This document shows positions 1-8,880 of a DNA stretch of 64,000 nucleotides, piece after piece. Made by a program: the position numbers and the translations under genes. The stretch is taken from positions 1,054,001-1,118,000 of the forward strand of contig NZ_JAKLTN010000001.1 in assembly GCF_022012295.1 (NCBI RefSeq), given 5' to 3'. Source of the stretch: Dechloromonas hankyongensis (GTDB lineage: Bacteria > Pseudomonadota > Gammaproteobacteria > Burkholderiales > Rhodocyclaceae). Numbering within the stretch: position 1 is the first letter of the stretch; the number at the start of each line of letters is the position of its first letter. Under the pieces are notes generated by a model that was not told where the DNA came from, made no database searches, and saw nothing but the letters and a program-made list of their open reading frames with translations.

Positions 1-39
1 GCCAATGCCAAACGCCTGGCCCGGAGCAAGCGGCGCTAG
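1..39 (+). CDS. C-terminal tail of a truncated upstream gene (tentative)
   Basis: An open frame enters from the left edge and ends at TAG (37-39). It encodes the basic tail ANAKRLARSKRR. The tail is too short to name the protein. It could also be a chance frame, because only 12 codons are visible. A GCTGGGC/GCCCAGC inverted repeat follows it, before the rnpB promoter. Confidence 0.3.
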   Translation, partial: ANAKRLARSKRR

Positions 40-91
40 CTGGGCGGCGTTTTCTCAGCCCAGCCATCCCCCGGCGGCTTCGCCAGCCGCG

Positions 92-97
92 TATAAT
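92..97 (+). promoter_or_regulatory. -10 element of the rnpB promoter
   Basis: A perfect TATAAT hexamer lies 6 bases before the expected 5' end of RNase P RNA. The -35 region about 17 bases upstream is GC-rich and has no good TTGACA match, so the -10 does most of the work or the -35 is degenerate. Confidence 0.6.
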
Positions 98-103
98 CCG
101 CCC

Positions 104-484
104 CGGAAAGTCGGCCAGGCAATCGCTGGATACTTCGGTATCGGGAGGAAAGTCCGGGCTCCATTGGGCAGGATGCCAGCTAACGGCTGGGCGCTATAAG
201 CCGCAAGGCGAAGGCGACGGAAAGTGCAACAGAGAATAGACCGCCGATGGCGTCGCAAGACGTACAGGTAAGGGTGAAACGGCGAGGTAAGAGCTCACCG
301 CGTCCACGGTAACGGCGGACGGCACGGCAAACCCCATCCGGAGCAAGACCAAATAGGGAAGCTGAGGCGTGGCCCGCGCTGCTTCCGGGTAGGTTGCTTG
401 AGCCTGTCGGTAACGGCAGGCCTAGAGGAATGATTGCCGAACCCCGCAAGGGGGGAACAGAACCCGGCTTATCGGCCGGCTTTC
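104..484 (+). ncRNA. rnpB: RNase P RNA, bacterial class A
   Basis: This is the catalytic RNA of ribonuclease P, which removes 5' leaders from pre-tRNAs together with the RnpA protein. The diagnostic conserved blocks are visible: the 5' GAGGAAAGTCCGGGCTCC segment near 145-162, the internal GGTAAGGGTGAAA segment near 267-280, GAGCAAGACCAAATAGG near 341-357, and the 3' AGAGGAATGATTGCC and ACAGAACCCGGCTTA segments that close the P4 pseudoknot. The length of about 380 nt is normal for a betaproteobacterial type A RNA. The GGCCGGCTTTCC 3' end may form part of the terminator. Exact ends are estimated from conserved helices. Confidence 0.95.
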
Positions 485-502
485 CATTTTCTTCAGTGCT
501 AT

Positions 503-1255
503 TCAGTCCTGCATTTCGCGGGCAATTTTCCAGCCGCCGTCGGTGCGGCTGACCAACAGAGTCTTGGCACGCCCGGCTTCGCGATAGCTGCCCGCCGCGT
601 AGTCCTGACGGAAACTGACCTTGAACAGATCAGGTGTCTTGCGCGTGATGGTGACGTCCCGGATCTGCACGTCGATCGCTGCCGTGCCGGTGAGTTTCTT
701 GGTGCGGGCAGCCACCCAACTGCTGTGGCTGCTGCCGTCGGCCGGCATGAAATCGCTGCCGTAAGCGCCCAGGTAAGCCGCGATGTCACGGTCGCGCCAG
801 GCCTGCAGCCAGGATTCCAGCATGTTCTCGATTTGCATTTCGTCGGCAACGACCACCGCCGGCTCGGCGCGGACTTGCGTGGGGTTTGCCGCCGCAACGG
901 CCGGGGCCGCGAGGGCGGCGAGAGGGGCCATGGACGGCTCGGCGCGCGAGTCACTCGCGCTCATGGCAAACCACATGGTGCTCGCTCCGAGGGCCGCCGA
1001 GGCCAGGCTGGCGAGCAGGATGGAGGCGGTGCCGAAGCGGCGGCTGGCGGGGGCGTCTGCGGCGTGCGCCCGGGTATTGACCGGAGTGTTTGCCGCCTCG
1101 TCGCCCAGCGCTGTCTGCAGTTGATGCAGCCGTTGCGTCATGGCCTGCTGGTGGCCGCCGGCGAGGCGAAGTTCCGGACGGGCAGCGGGGCGCGGACGGG
1201 TGAGGAAGGCCGCGTCGATCAGGTGTCCGGTGTGCAGGGTATTTACGGTAGCCAC
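503..1255 (-). CDS. Membrane-anchored NTF2-like (Cds6 C-terminal type) protein
   Basis: 250 residues, starting at GTG 1255 behind a GAGGAA ribosome site. The first 75 residues are basic and Gln-rich. One membrane segment follows (about 76-98, ILLASLASAALGASTMWFA), then an Ala/Pro linker. The C-terminal 110 residues form an NTF2-like fold with the signature WLQAWRDRDIAAYLGAYGSDF and a WKI..E ending. This domain closes L,D-transpeptidases of the Cds6 group and many betaproteobacterial envelope proteins, where it is thought to mediate dimerisation or ligand binding. No catalytic transpeptidase domain is present here. The protein probably faces the periplasm. The precise role is unknown. Confidence 0.7.
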   Translation of the reverse strand: MATVNTLHTGHLIDAAFLTRPRPAARPELRLAGGHQQAMTQRLHQLQTALGDEAANTPVNTRAHAADAPASRRFGTASILLASLASAALGASTMWFAMSASDSRAEPSMAPLAALAAPAVAAANPTQVRAEPAVVVADEMQIENMLESWLQAWRDRDIAAYLGAYGSDFMPADGSSHSSWVAARTKKLTGTAAIDVQIRDVTITRKTPDLFKVSFRQDYAAGSYREAGRAKTLLVSRTDGGWKIAREMQD

Positions 1256-1379
1256 GATATTTCCTCGGTGCGCATCAGGTTTTCTGACGGGATGGAAATA
1301 TTGTCGGCGCGGCGATTCCCGACGGAAATCGATTACTTCACGGTTTTGATGATTTTGACGAAACGGGTGTCGTGGCGGC

Positions 1380-2555
1380 CTATTTTGACAGGCTGCGCAT
1401 GGCCTGCTCCAGGCCGTCCAGGGTCAGCGGGAACATGCGGTCGTTGCCGACGATGTCGCGGATCATGGCGATCGACGGCGTATAGCCCCAGTAATTTTCG
1501 GCCAGCGGGTTGAGCCAGGCGGCGCGCGGCCAGGTGTCGACCAGACGCTGCAGCCAGACGGCGCCGGCTTCCTCGTTCCAGTGTTCGACGCTACCGCCGG
1601 GGCGACCGACTTCATAGGGGCTCATGCTGGCATCGCCGACGAAGATCAGCTTGTAGTCCGGGCCGTAGGTGTGGATGACGTCCCAGGTCGCCAGCTTTTC
1701 GCCGTGCCGCCGGCGATTGTCCTTCCACACCCCTTCATAGACGCAGTTGTGGAAGTAGAAGTGCTCGAGGTGCTTGAACTCGGCGCGGGCGGCGGAGAAT
1801 AGCTCCTCGCAGGCCTGGATGTGGTCGTCCATCGAGCCGCCGACGTCGAGAAAGAGCAGCACCTTGATGGCGTTGTGGCGTTCCGGGCGCAGGTGCAGGT
1901 CGAGCCAGCCGCCATTGCGGGCAGTGCCTGCGATGGTGCCGTCGAGGTCGAGTTCGGTCGCCGCGCCCTTGCGGGCGAAGCGGCGCAGGCGGCGCAGCGC
2001 GACCTTGATGTTGCGCACACCGAGTTCGACGGTGTCATCGAGATTGCGGAACTCGCGCTGGTCCCACACCTTGATGGCGGTGCGGTTGCCGACCGATTCG
2101 CCGCCGATGCGCACGCCTTCCGGGTTGTAGCCGCCGTGACCGTAGGGCGAGGTGCCGGCGGTGCCGATCCACTTGTTGCCGCCGGCGTGGCGCTCCTTCT
2201 GCTCGGCCAGCCGTTCCTTCAGTTGTTCGAGCACCTTCTCGTAACCGAGCTTCTGCAGGCGGGCGCGGTCGGCTTCCGACAGATGGCGGCGGGCGGCCAG
2301 TTCCAGCCATTCCTCGGGCACCATGGCGTCGAAGCCGGGCAGCGCCTCGATGCCCTTGAAGTATTCGCCGAAAGCGCGGTCGAAGCGGTCGTAGAGGGCT
2401 TCGTCCTTGACCAGCAGGGTGCGCGACAGCAGGTAGAAGTCGTCCAGACTGCCGGTGACCAGCCGCGCCTCCAGCGCTTCGAGCAGGGCCAGCAGTTCCT
2501 TGGTCGACACCGGCAACTGGCGCGACTTCAGGTGCAGGAAGAAGTCGACGAGCAT
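1380..2555 (-). CDS. VWA-domain (CoxE-like) protein partnered with a MoxR ATPase
   Basis: 391 residues with no signal peptide or membrane segment, so cytoplasmic. The C-terminal half is a von Willebrand A domain with the metal-binding DVGGSM (DxGxS) motif and the following DDHIQACEELFSAA helix. The N-terminal half is the CoxE-like helical region. It starts 3 bases after the MoxR ATPase gene and is surely cotranscribed with it. MoxR/VWA pairs act as chaperone-like systems that insert metal cofactors or remodel client complexes. CoxE works with CoxD on carbon monoxide dehydrogenase, but no such client is encoded nearby, so the substrate is unknown. Confidence 0.85.
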   Translation of the reverse strand: MLVDFFLHLKSRQLPVSTKELLALLEALEARLVTGSLDDFYLLSRTLLVKDEALYDRFDRAFGEYFKGIEALPGFDAMVPEEWLELAARRHLSEADRARLQKLGYEKVLEQLKERLAEQKERHAGGNKWIGTAGTSPYGHGGYNPEGVRIGGESVGNRTAIKVWDQREFRNLDDTVELGVRNIKVALRRLRRFARKGAATELDLDGTIAGTARNGGWLDLHLRPERHNAIKVLLFLDVGGSMDDHIQACEELFSAARAEFKHLEHFYFHNCVYEGVWKDNRRRHGEKLATWDVIHTYGPDYKLIFVGDASMSPYEVGRPGGSVEHWNEEAGAVWLQRLVDTWPRAAWLNPLAENYWGYTPSIAMIRDIVGNDRMFPLTLDGLEQAMRSLSK

Positions 2556-2558
2556 GGG

Positions 2559-3401
<843 letters not shown>

Positions 3402-3476
3402 GCTTGGTCTTGTCGGCTGGGGGATGCGGGGCATTGTATGACTAAAGGGCGTGCCGGAAGTGCCCTACAATGCGGC

Positions 3477-4622
3477 ATGCAATCGACTCAATTTCCCCCC
3501 ATTCGCTGGCAGGAAGCCAATCAGGAGCATGTGGCCCGCTGGCGTTCGGAAGCCGGCATCGCGCCGCATGCCGACATCCGCATCGCCGACGACCGGACGG
3601 CGGCCGACGATGCCTACCGCCTGCTCGAAGCCGGCACGGCGCTGCTCTGGCGCGGCGACTGGGTCAATGCCCGGCACCTAATGCAGGCGTTGACCAAGCG
3701 TGCCGACCGCCGTTTCGGGGCGCCACGCGGCAAGGCGCCGAAGACGCCGGCTGAGGCCTTTGCCCGTCACCGTGAGACGCAGGGCAAGCGGGCCGCCCTG
3801 CTCAATCGCCTGCTCGTGCCGCTCAATGCCGACTACACCGTGCCGCTGCGCCGGGCGCAGGAGGTGGCCGAAGCCTGCCGTGCCGCCTACGGCGAAGCCG
3901 GCGGTGAGGATTCGCTGGTCGCCCTGCGCGAACTGCTCGCCGTGATCAGCGCCCACGAGTGGCGCAAGAAGGGCGTACCGGTGCCCGCCGTGCAGGGGCG
4001 GATTTACCCGCATTACGGCGTCTTCTCGCCGGTACGCGGCGAGTATGTCGATCTGCTCGCGTCGGCCCCGATCCCGGCCGGTTGTGAGCGGGCCTTCGAC
4101 ATCGGCACCGGCTCCGGCATCATCGCCGCCGTGCTCGCCCGACGTGGCGTGCCGCGCATCGTCGCCACCGACCAGGACGAACGGGCGCTGGCCTGCGCGA
4201 CCGAAAACATCGAAAAGCTGGGCTTGGCGACCAACGTGCAGATCATCAAGGCCGACCTGTTCCCGGAAGGCCAGGCACCGCTGGTCGTCTGCAATCCGCC
4301 GTGGTTGCCGGCGCAGCCGACTTCGCCGGTCGAATACGCCGTGTACGATCCGGATTCGCGCATGCTGCGTGGCTTCCTGGCCGATCTGGCGGCCCATCTG
4401 GCCGATGGCGGCGAGGGCTGGCTGATCATTTCCGACATCGCCGAACTGCTCGGCCTGCGCTCGCGCGAGCAGTTGCTGGCGTGGATCGCCGATGCCGGCC
4501 TGCAGGTGATCGGCCGGCTCGATACCCGGCCCAAGCACCCCAAGGCGCAGGATGCCAGCGACCCGCTGCATGTGGCGCGGGCGGCTGAAGTCACCTCCTT
4601 GTGGCGCCTCGGAAAAAATTAG
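3477..4622 (+). CDS. PrmC/HemK-like class I SAM-dependent methyltransferase
   Basis: 381 residues. The SAM-binding motif I is FDIGTGSGIIAAVLARRG (near residue 205), followed by the acidic ATDQDE of motif II, and the catalytic NPPW motif at CNPPWLPAQP, which is typical of enzymes that methylate planar amide or amine nitrogens (N5-glutamine or adenine N6). The first 180 residues form a helical substrate-recognition part unlike PrmC itself. ATG 3477 is chosen because TACAAT at 3466-3471 looks like a -10 element; an in-frame ATG at 3438 is the alternative. The substrate is not evident. It is transcribed divergently from moxR/VWA. Confidence 0.8.
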   Translation: MQSTQFPPIRWQEANQEHVARWRSEAGIAPHADIRIADDRTAADDAYRLLEAGTALLWRGDWVNARHLMQALTKRADRRFGAPRGKAPKTPAEAFARHRETQGKRAALLNRLLVPLNADYTVPLRRAQEVAEACRAAYGEAGGEDSLVALRELLAVISAHEWRKKGVPVPAVQGRIYPHYGVFSPVRGEYVDLLASAPIPAGCERAFDIGTGSGIIAAVLARRGVPRIVATDQDERALACATENIEKLGLATNVQIIKADLFPEGQAPLVVCNPPWLPAQPTSPVEYAVYDPDSRMLRGFLADLAAHLADGGEGWLIISDIAELLGLRSREQLLAWIADAGLQVIGRLDTRPKHPKAQDASDPLHVARAAEVTSLWRLGKN

Positions 4623-4650
4623 GGAATAAAACGATGGCCGCTTCCGTTTA
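4623..4650 (+). promoter_or_regulatory. Candidate ECF sigma-factor promoter
   Basis: GGAATA (4623-4628) and CGTTTA (4645-4650) are separated by 16 bases. This fits the general ECF promoter pattern of a GGAA-type -35 and a CGTT-type -10. It lies ahead of the lipoprotein gene that begins an operon containing an ECF sigma factor, so positive autoregulation is the natural reading. Confidence 0.5.
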
Positions 4651-4686
4651 CGAAGGTGTAGCACCCCATAACCAACGGAGGCCATC

Positions 4687-5073
4687 ATGAAAAAAACCAA
4701 ACTGATTTCCGCCCTGCTGCTGTCGCTGACCCTGGCTGCCTGTGCCGGCGGCGGTATGTATAGCGCCGCCCCGGCGAAGATGTCGGACGGCGTGCTGACC
4801 GGCGCCAACGGCATGACCCTGTACGTTTTCGACAAGGACACGGCCGGCAGCGGCAAGAGCATGTGCAACGGCCCATGCGCCACCAACTGGCCGCCGCTGA
4901 TGGCGATGGATGGCGACACGGCGAGCGGCGACTACAGCATCGTCATGCGCGACGACGCCAAGAAACAGTGGGCCTTCAAGGGCAAGCCGCTGTACTACTG
5001 GTCCAAGGACCAGAAGCCGGGCGACAAGACCGGCGACGGTTTCAACAACGTCTGGCATATCGCCAAGCCGTAA
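4687..5073 (+). CDS. Secreted-repeat lipoprotein (PF03640-type)
   Basis: 128 residues. A lipoprotein signal peptide ends in the lipobox LAAC (Cys about 19), so the mature protein should be lipid-anchored in the envelope. It holds two copies of the short 'secreted repeat of unknown function': one centred on LTGANGMTLYVFDKD..CNGPCATNWPPL and one on WAFKGKPLYYWSKDQKPGD..W. These proteins are common next to ECF sigma factors and redox genes, but their biochemistry is unsettled. It has a CGGAGG ribosome site and is the first gene of the sigma/anti-sigma/peroxidase operon. Confidence 0.85.
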   Translation: MKKTKLISALLLSLTLAACAGGGMYSAAPAKMSDGVLTGANGMTLYVFDKDTAGSGKSMCNGPCATNWPPLMAMDGDTASGDYSIVMRDDAKKQWAFKGKPLYYWSKDQKPGDKTGDGFNNVWHIAKP

Positions 5074-5082
5074 CCCGGAAAC

Positions 5083-5586
5083 GTGGATAGCCGCGCCATC
5101 CTCGCCGAATTGCCCCGCCTGCGCCGCTATGCGCGGGCGATGCTCGGCGACCGCGCGGCGGCGGACGACCTCGTGCAAGACACCCTGGAACGCGCCTGGA
5201 GCCGGCTTGCCCAGTGGCGGCCGGGCAGCGATCTGCGCGCCTGGCTGTTCGGCATCATGCACAACCTACGCATCGACCAGTTGCGCCGCGGTGGCCTAGC
5301 GACCACCTCGCTCGACGACGATGAAGCCGCCGAGGTGCCCGTCCGGCCCACGCAGAGCGACCTGCTCGAAGTGATGGACCTCGAATCCGCCCTCCGCCAG
5401 GTGCCCGAGGAGCAGCGCCAGATCCTGCTTCTCGTCGCCCTGGAGGAAATGAGCTACGCCGACATCGCCGCCTTGCTCGGCATTCCCGTCGGCACCGTGA
5501 TGTCCCGCCTGTCGCGCGGACGCGAACGGCTGCGCCAGGTCATGGAAGGCCGCCAGCCGACTGCCAATCTGAGAGTCGTCCGATGA
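5083..5586 (+). CDS. ECF-type RNA polymerase sigma factor
   Basis: 167 residues from GTG 5083, only 9 bases after the lipoprotein stop. Sigma region 2 includes RAAADDLVQDTLERAW and the DNA-melting helix LRAWLFGIMHNLRIDQ. Region 4 has the helix-turn-helix SYADIAALLGIPVGTVMSRL. Regions 1 and 3 are absent, as in all ECF sigmas. Its stop overlaps the start of the anti-sigma gene by 4 bases (ATGA), so the pair is translationally coupled. ECF groups linked to SrpA-type catalases are known, which fits a response to peroxide or reactive oxygen in the envelope. Confidence 0.93.
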   Translation: MDSRAILAELPRLRRYARAMLGDRAAADDLVQDTLERAWSRLAQWRPGSDLRAWLFGIMHNLRIDQLRRGGLATTSLDDDEAAEVPVRPTQSDLLEVMDLESALRQVPEEQRQILLLVALEEMSYADIAALLGIPVGTVMSRLSRGRERLRQVMEGRQPTANLRVVR

Positions 5587-6377
5587 CCTCGCACCCGATC
5601 ACCGAAGAAGAACTGCACGCCTACGTCGATGATGCCCTGACCGATGAGCATCGGGCGGCGGTGGAGGAACACCTGGCCCGCCATCCGGCCGATGCCGAGC
5701 GGGTCGCCGCCTATCGCGCCCAGAAGCTGGCGCTCAAAGCCCTGTTCCAGCCCGTGCTCGATGAGCCACTGCCGGAACGCCTGCATGCCTTGACCGTGCA
5801 ACCGTTGCGCGCGCCAGCCGGTGGTGGCTGGCCGGGCGGCGGCCTGTGGCAGCGCATCGCGGCCGGCCTGCTGGTGGCCACCTTGGGCGGTGTCGGCGGC
5901 TGGCTGGCGCACGGTCAGTACGGGCCGGACCGCGTGGCCCGCCTGGTTCCTCTCTCGCATCAGGCGGCAGTGGCACACGTGGTCTATAGCCCGGATGTGC
6001 GTCGTCCGGTCGAGGTAGGGGCCGATCAGGAAGAAGCCCTGGTCAAATGGCTGAGCAAGCGGCTCGGCACCTCGGTCCGGCCGCCCAAGCTGGGCGGGCT
6101 CGGCTACGAACTGGTCGGCGGCCGCCTGCTGCCCGGCAACAGCGGCCCGGTCGCCCAGTTCATGTATCACGACGCCAGCGGCCAGCGCATGACGCTGTAC
6201 GTGACCACCGAAGGCACCGAGAAGCGCGACACCGGCTTCCGCTTCGCCCGCGAAGGCCCGGTCAACGTCTTCTACTGGGTGGACGGCAAGTTCGGCTACG
6301 CCCTGTCGGCCGGCATCGACAAGGGCGAACTGGCCAAGGTGGCGACCGCTGTCTACGACCAGCTGGAACAAAAATAA
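5583..6377 (+). CDS. Transmembrane anti-sigma factor
   Basis: 264 residues. The N-terminal 80 residues form an anti-sigma domain (EEELHAYVDDALTDEHRAAV..HLARHPADAERV). The zinc-binding HxxxCxxC motif of ZAS proteins is replaced (EHLARHPAD), so this is a non-zinc member. One membrane helix lies near residues 92-112 (LWQRIAAGLLVATLGGVGG), followed by a periplasmic domain of about 150 residues that presumably senses the signal. It starts inside the sigma-factor stop codon and is followed after 22 bases by the catalase-like gene. It should hold the sigma factor inactive until the periplasmic signal arrives. Confidence 0.88.
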   Translation: MTSHPITEEELHAYVDDALTDEHRAAVEEHLARHPADAERVAAYRAQKLALKALFQPVLDEPLPERLHALTVQPLRAPAGGGWPGGGLWQRIAAGLLVATLGGVGGWLAHGQYGPDRVARLVPLSHQAAVAHVVYSPDVRRPVEVGADQEEALVKWLSKRLGTSVRPPKLGGLGYELVGGRLLPGNSGPVAQFMYHDASGQRMTLYVTTEGTEKRDTGFRFAREGPVNVFYWVDGKFGYALSAGIDKGELAKVATAVYDQLEQK

Positions 6378-6399
6378 ACTTAACCCCGAGGAGTACCCC

Positions 6400-7401
6400 A
6401 TGCAGAAAACCAGTCTTGCCACGCCCATGCTCGCCCTGGCGGCGCTGATTATTTCCCCGCCGCTGCTGGCCGATAATGCCCAGCCCGGCGCCGATCTGGT
6501 GGTCGGCGCCATCGAAGGCGTGTTCGGCGTCACCCCCGGCGAGCGGCGCAACCACATCAAAGGCACCTGTGCGGCTGGCGAATTCGTCGGCACGCGCAAG
6601 GCGGCCCGCCTAAGCAAATCGCCGCTGTTCTCCGGCAAGCCGGTTCCGGTCGTCGCTCGCTTCTCGGTGTCCGGCGGCAACACGAAAGTGCCGGACGTGG
6701 CCAAGAGCGGGCGCGGCATGGCGCTCGAATTCCAGTTGCCGAAAGGCAAGTTGCACCACATCACCATGCTCAACACGCCGATGTTCGGTGCCGCGCAGCC
6801 GCAGACCTTCCTCGACCTGATGCTGGCCTTGAAACCCGATCCGGCGACCGGCAAACCCGACCCGGAAAAGATGAAGGCCTTCAAGGCCAGCCATCCGGAC
6901 AACCTGGCGCAGGCCGATTACCTGGCCAGCAACAATCCGCCGGCCAGCTACGCCAGCAGCAGCTACTGGGGCATCCACACCTTCAAGTTCATCGACAAGA
7001 AGGGCACGGCGACGCTGGTGCGCTGGCAATTCGTGCCGCAGGACGGCGAAAAGCGCCTGAGTGACGACGAACTGAAGACGGCCGGCGCCAATTTCCTGGA
7101 GTCGGCGCTGATCGAGCGGACCAAGCAGGGGCCGGCGCGCTGGGACATGCTGGTCAGCATCGGCCAGCCGGGCGACAGCGAGACCGATCCGACCGTCCTG
7201 TGGCCGGCCGAGCGCCCGCGCATCAAGGCCGGCACGCTGACCATCAGCCGTGCCGAGGCGCAGAAGGGCGCGCCGTGCGAGCCGATCAATTTCGATCCGC
7301 TGGTCATGGCCCCCGGAATCCAGCCGACCGACGACCCGATCCTGCGCTTCCGCTCGCCGACCTATGCGGTTTCCTTCGGCAAGCGGCTGAGCGAACGCTG
7401 A
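6400..7401 (+). CDS. Exported catalase-family peroxidase (SrpA-like)
   Basis: 333 residues with a Sec signal peptide (MQKTSLATPMLALAALI..), so periplasmic. It keeps the minimal catalase core: the distal-side His in RRNHIKGTCAAGEF, the heme-pocket stretch RFSVSGGNTKVPDVAKSGRG and the C-terminal heme-ligand Tyr in RSPTYAVSFGKRL. At about 300 mature residues it is much shorter than classical catalase, as expected of the catalase-related peroxidase group that uses organic electron donors. It closes the lipoprotein-sigma-anti-sigma operon and is followed by a clear terminator. It probably detoxifies peroxide in the periplasm. Confidence 0.9.
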   Translation: MQKTSLATPMLALAALIISPPLLADNAQPGADLVVGAIEGVFGVTPGERRNHIKGTCAAGEFVGTRKAARLSKSPLFSGKPVPVVARFSVSGGNTKVPDVAKSGRGMALEFQLPKGKLHHITMLNTPMFGAAQPQTFLDLMLALKPDPATGKPDPEKMKAFKASHPDNLAQADYLASNNPPASYASSSYWGIHTFKFIDKKGTATLVRWQFVPQDGEKRLSDDELKTAGANFLESALIERTKQGPARWDMLVSIGQPGDSETDPTVLWPAERPRIKAGTLTISRAEAQKGAPCEPINFDPLVMAPGIQPTDDPILRFRSPTYAVSFGKRLSER

Positions 7402-7422
7402 TTCTCGGCGGTCGCTGAAACG

Positions 7423-7450
7423 AAAAAGTCCGGCTCCAGCCGGGCTTTTT
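7423..7450 (+). terminator. Rho-independent terminator after the peroxidase operon
   Basis: AAAAAGTCCGGCT, loop, AGCCGGGCTTTTT forms a GC-rich stem followed by a T run. It lies 22 bases after the stop codon. Confidence 0.85.
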
Positions 7451-7586
7451 GATGATTGGGTCTCACTTCCTCAATACGATAGCCGGTTAAAGTTGGTGCT
7501 TACTTGATTGCTTGGGCATCGGTGGCATTGATTGACGATATATCGGTTGTCTTGACCCTCCTGAACAGCGGCTGTGTCGTGGCCAT

Positions 7587-8273
7587 TTAGCGGTCCATAA
7601 TCAGTACAGACTCACCTATCGCCTCAACTAACCGCCAGTTTTCATTGGTGGCGGGTGTGGTTAGACGAACTGCTGGCAATGTGGCCTCCAGAGAGGCGAG
7701 GTGGTATTTGGCCCTCGCCGTCCCTATCTGTGATGGCATCCAATACAAGCCGATAAAGACAGCTAAATAAATTGAATATGCGTGCGATGCCGTCCACCGC
7801 AACTCGTTGTCCTTCAAGCGAATTACCACTTCACCTAACGTAGCTCCAGAAGCAACGGCAATGCAAAGGCCCGCAAAATTGGACAGTCCCCAAGCGACCT
7901 TTGGTGAGACCAAGGTCGGAGGCAGCAAGTGCGCATTTATGCCTGATAGCATAGCGAGTGCAAAAGCGATCCACGACCATCGACGAAGGCCTTTCAGTCC
8001 TATCTCGCCAGAAACAACGGAATTCATAGCGAGGAACGCGCATACAAGAATTCCAGCAACAAACTCGCCGCTTAAATAGAGAAGGCGGCTCGCGGGAAGT
8101 AGCGAAACTACCCAGGGCGCTCCTAGGGCAGTGAAATAAGCGTTGGCATCGCGCCACCCGGCGAAATATGCAAGAAACGAAATTCCTACAGCAACGCTAG
8201 CCGCACATGGGAGCAGCGCCCCAACAGCGCCAGCCGCCTTAAGTAAATCCTCTTCGCGCAATTTAATGGTCAT
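7587..8273 (-). CDS. Multi-spanning membrane protein of unknown function
   Basis: 228 residues with about five hydrophobic segments (near 14-36, 55-80, 98-118, 128-150 and 167-182) and a soluble C-terminal tail of about 45 residues. No family is recognised. Base composition and codon use are visibly more AT-rich than in the flanking genes. It stands alone between the peroxidase operon and tRNA-Ile, on the same strand as and downstream of a candidate phage-type small RNA. It is probably acquired cargo. No signal peptide or catalytic motif is seen. Confidence 0.6.
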   Translation of the reverse strand: MTIKLREEDLLKAAGAVGALLPCAASVAVGISFLAYFAGWRDANAYFTALGAPWVVSLLPASRLLYLSGEFVAGILVCAFLAMNSVVSGEIGLKGLRRWSWIAFALAMLSGINAHLLPPTLVSPKVAWGLSNFAGLCIAVASGATLGEVVIRLKDNELRWTASHAYSIYLAVFIGLYWMPSQIGTARAKYHLASLEATLPAVRLTTPATNENWRLVEAIGESVLIMDR

Positions 8274-8428
8274 TCGATAATCAACAGGTATTTAGCTGGA
8301 ATCCTGGATTATGAACTATTTATACAAATGGCATCGATTGGTGGTTGTGGCACGCCCTGGCGGCATGCTTGCCCCTGCTGCGTAGCGGCGGGGGCGGTTT
8401 TCCATAGGGCATGCCATGCAACGGACGT

Positions 8429-8501
8429 AAAAAAAGCCGCAATGGCGGCCGTCCGCCTCTGATTTCCGAGTCGCCAAACCCGGCTGCTAAATTTAAGCAG
8501 T
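8429..8501 (-). ncRNA. Candidate small RNA, phage-immunity-like
   Basis: A minus-strand transcript of about 73 nt is predicted between a strong promoter and an intrinsic terminator. Its 5' end forms a hairpin (CTGCT..AGCAG with an A/T-rich loop). The middle is GTTTGGCGACTCGGAAATC. The 3' end is GCCGC-CATT-GCGGC followed by seven T. Size and layout match phage P4-type CI RNA genes, and the surrounding frame looks Ash/Icd-like. The RNA is seen only as sequence signals; the phage link is inference. Confidence 0.5.
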
Positions 8502-8507
8502 TTTTTC

Positions 8508-8536
8508 AGGCTAAATTGGATTGATTGATTTGTCAA
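8508..8536 (-). promoter_or_regulatory. Strong sigma-70 promoter for the small RNA
   Basis: On the minus strand, a perfect TTGACA -35 (8531-8536) is followed by a 17-base spacer and a TAGCCT -10 (8508-8513). This predicts transcription start near 8501. Confidence 0.65.
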
Positions 8537-8842
8537 GCTTTTGGCCACCTATCGTCTCCTCAAAACCAGGAGTAGGCGGGTAGGCGAATAAGTACTGCGT
8601 ACTCAGTCCAATGAACTAATCCAAGGTCAATAATTCATCGGAGCCAAGGTGTCGTCCTATGGAGGCGAATAACCGCTGCGCCGTCAACGCGTTGTTAGCC
8701 GCTCAGCTACCGTGGCGGATAAGCATTGCCGCACGATTGGTGAGGCGGTATGCATTGGCTGAGTAGTGGCAGTTTTCCCATCAAGCCTGGGTGGGAATTC
8801 GGGTCTGACTTTAACCAGACTGTAGATCGGAGCGTCAGAAAG

Positions 8843-8880
8843 AAAAATCGGCTGTCCGGATTTGCCGGATCAGCCGAAAT
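8843..8880 (-). terminator. Terminator after the rpoD-tRNA-Ile transcript
   Basis: On the minus strand, CGGCTGATCCGG, loop CAAA, TCCGGACAGCCG forms a long stem followed by ATTTTT. It lies 24 bases past the tRNA 3' end and should end the tRNA transcript. Confidence 0.85.

Noticed and set aside
8484..8506. Plus-strand terminator CTGCT/AGCAG with six T
   Set aside because: It is the complement of the 5' hairpin of the minus-strand small RNA, and there is no plus-strand gene upstream to terminate.
8309..8548. 79-codon frame as a normal protein gene
   Set aside because: Resembles phage Ash/Icd-like frames but runs across a strong promoter and a terminator and has no ribosome site at its ATG, so it is noted within the accessory region rather than called as a gene.
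8675..8705. Integron attC-like string GCGCCGTCAACGCGTTGTTAGCC
   Set aside because: Only one core-like end (GTTAGCC) is seen. The complementary left half and the imperfect palindrome required of attC are absent, and no integrase or cassette gene is nearby.
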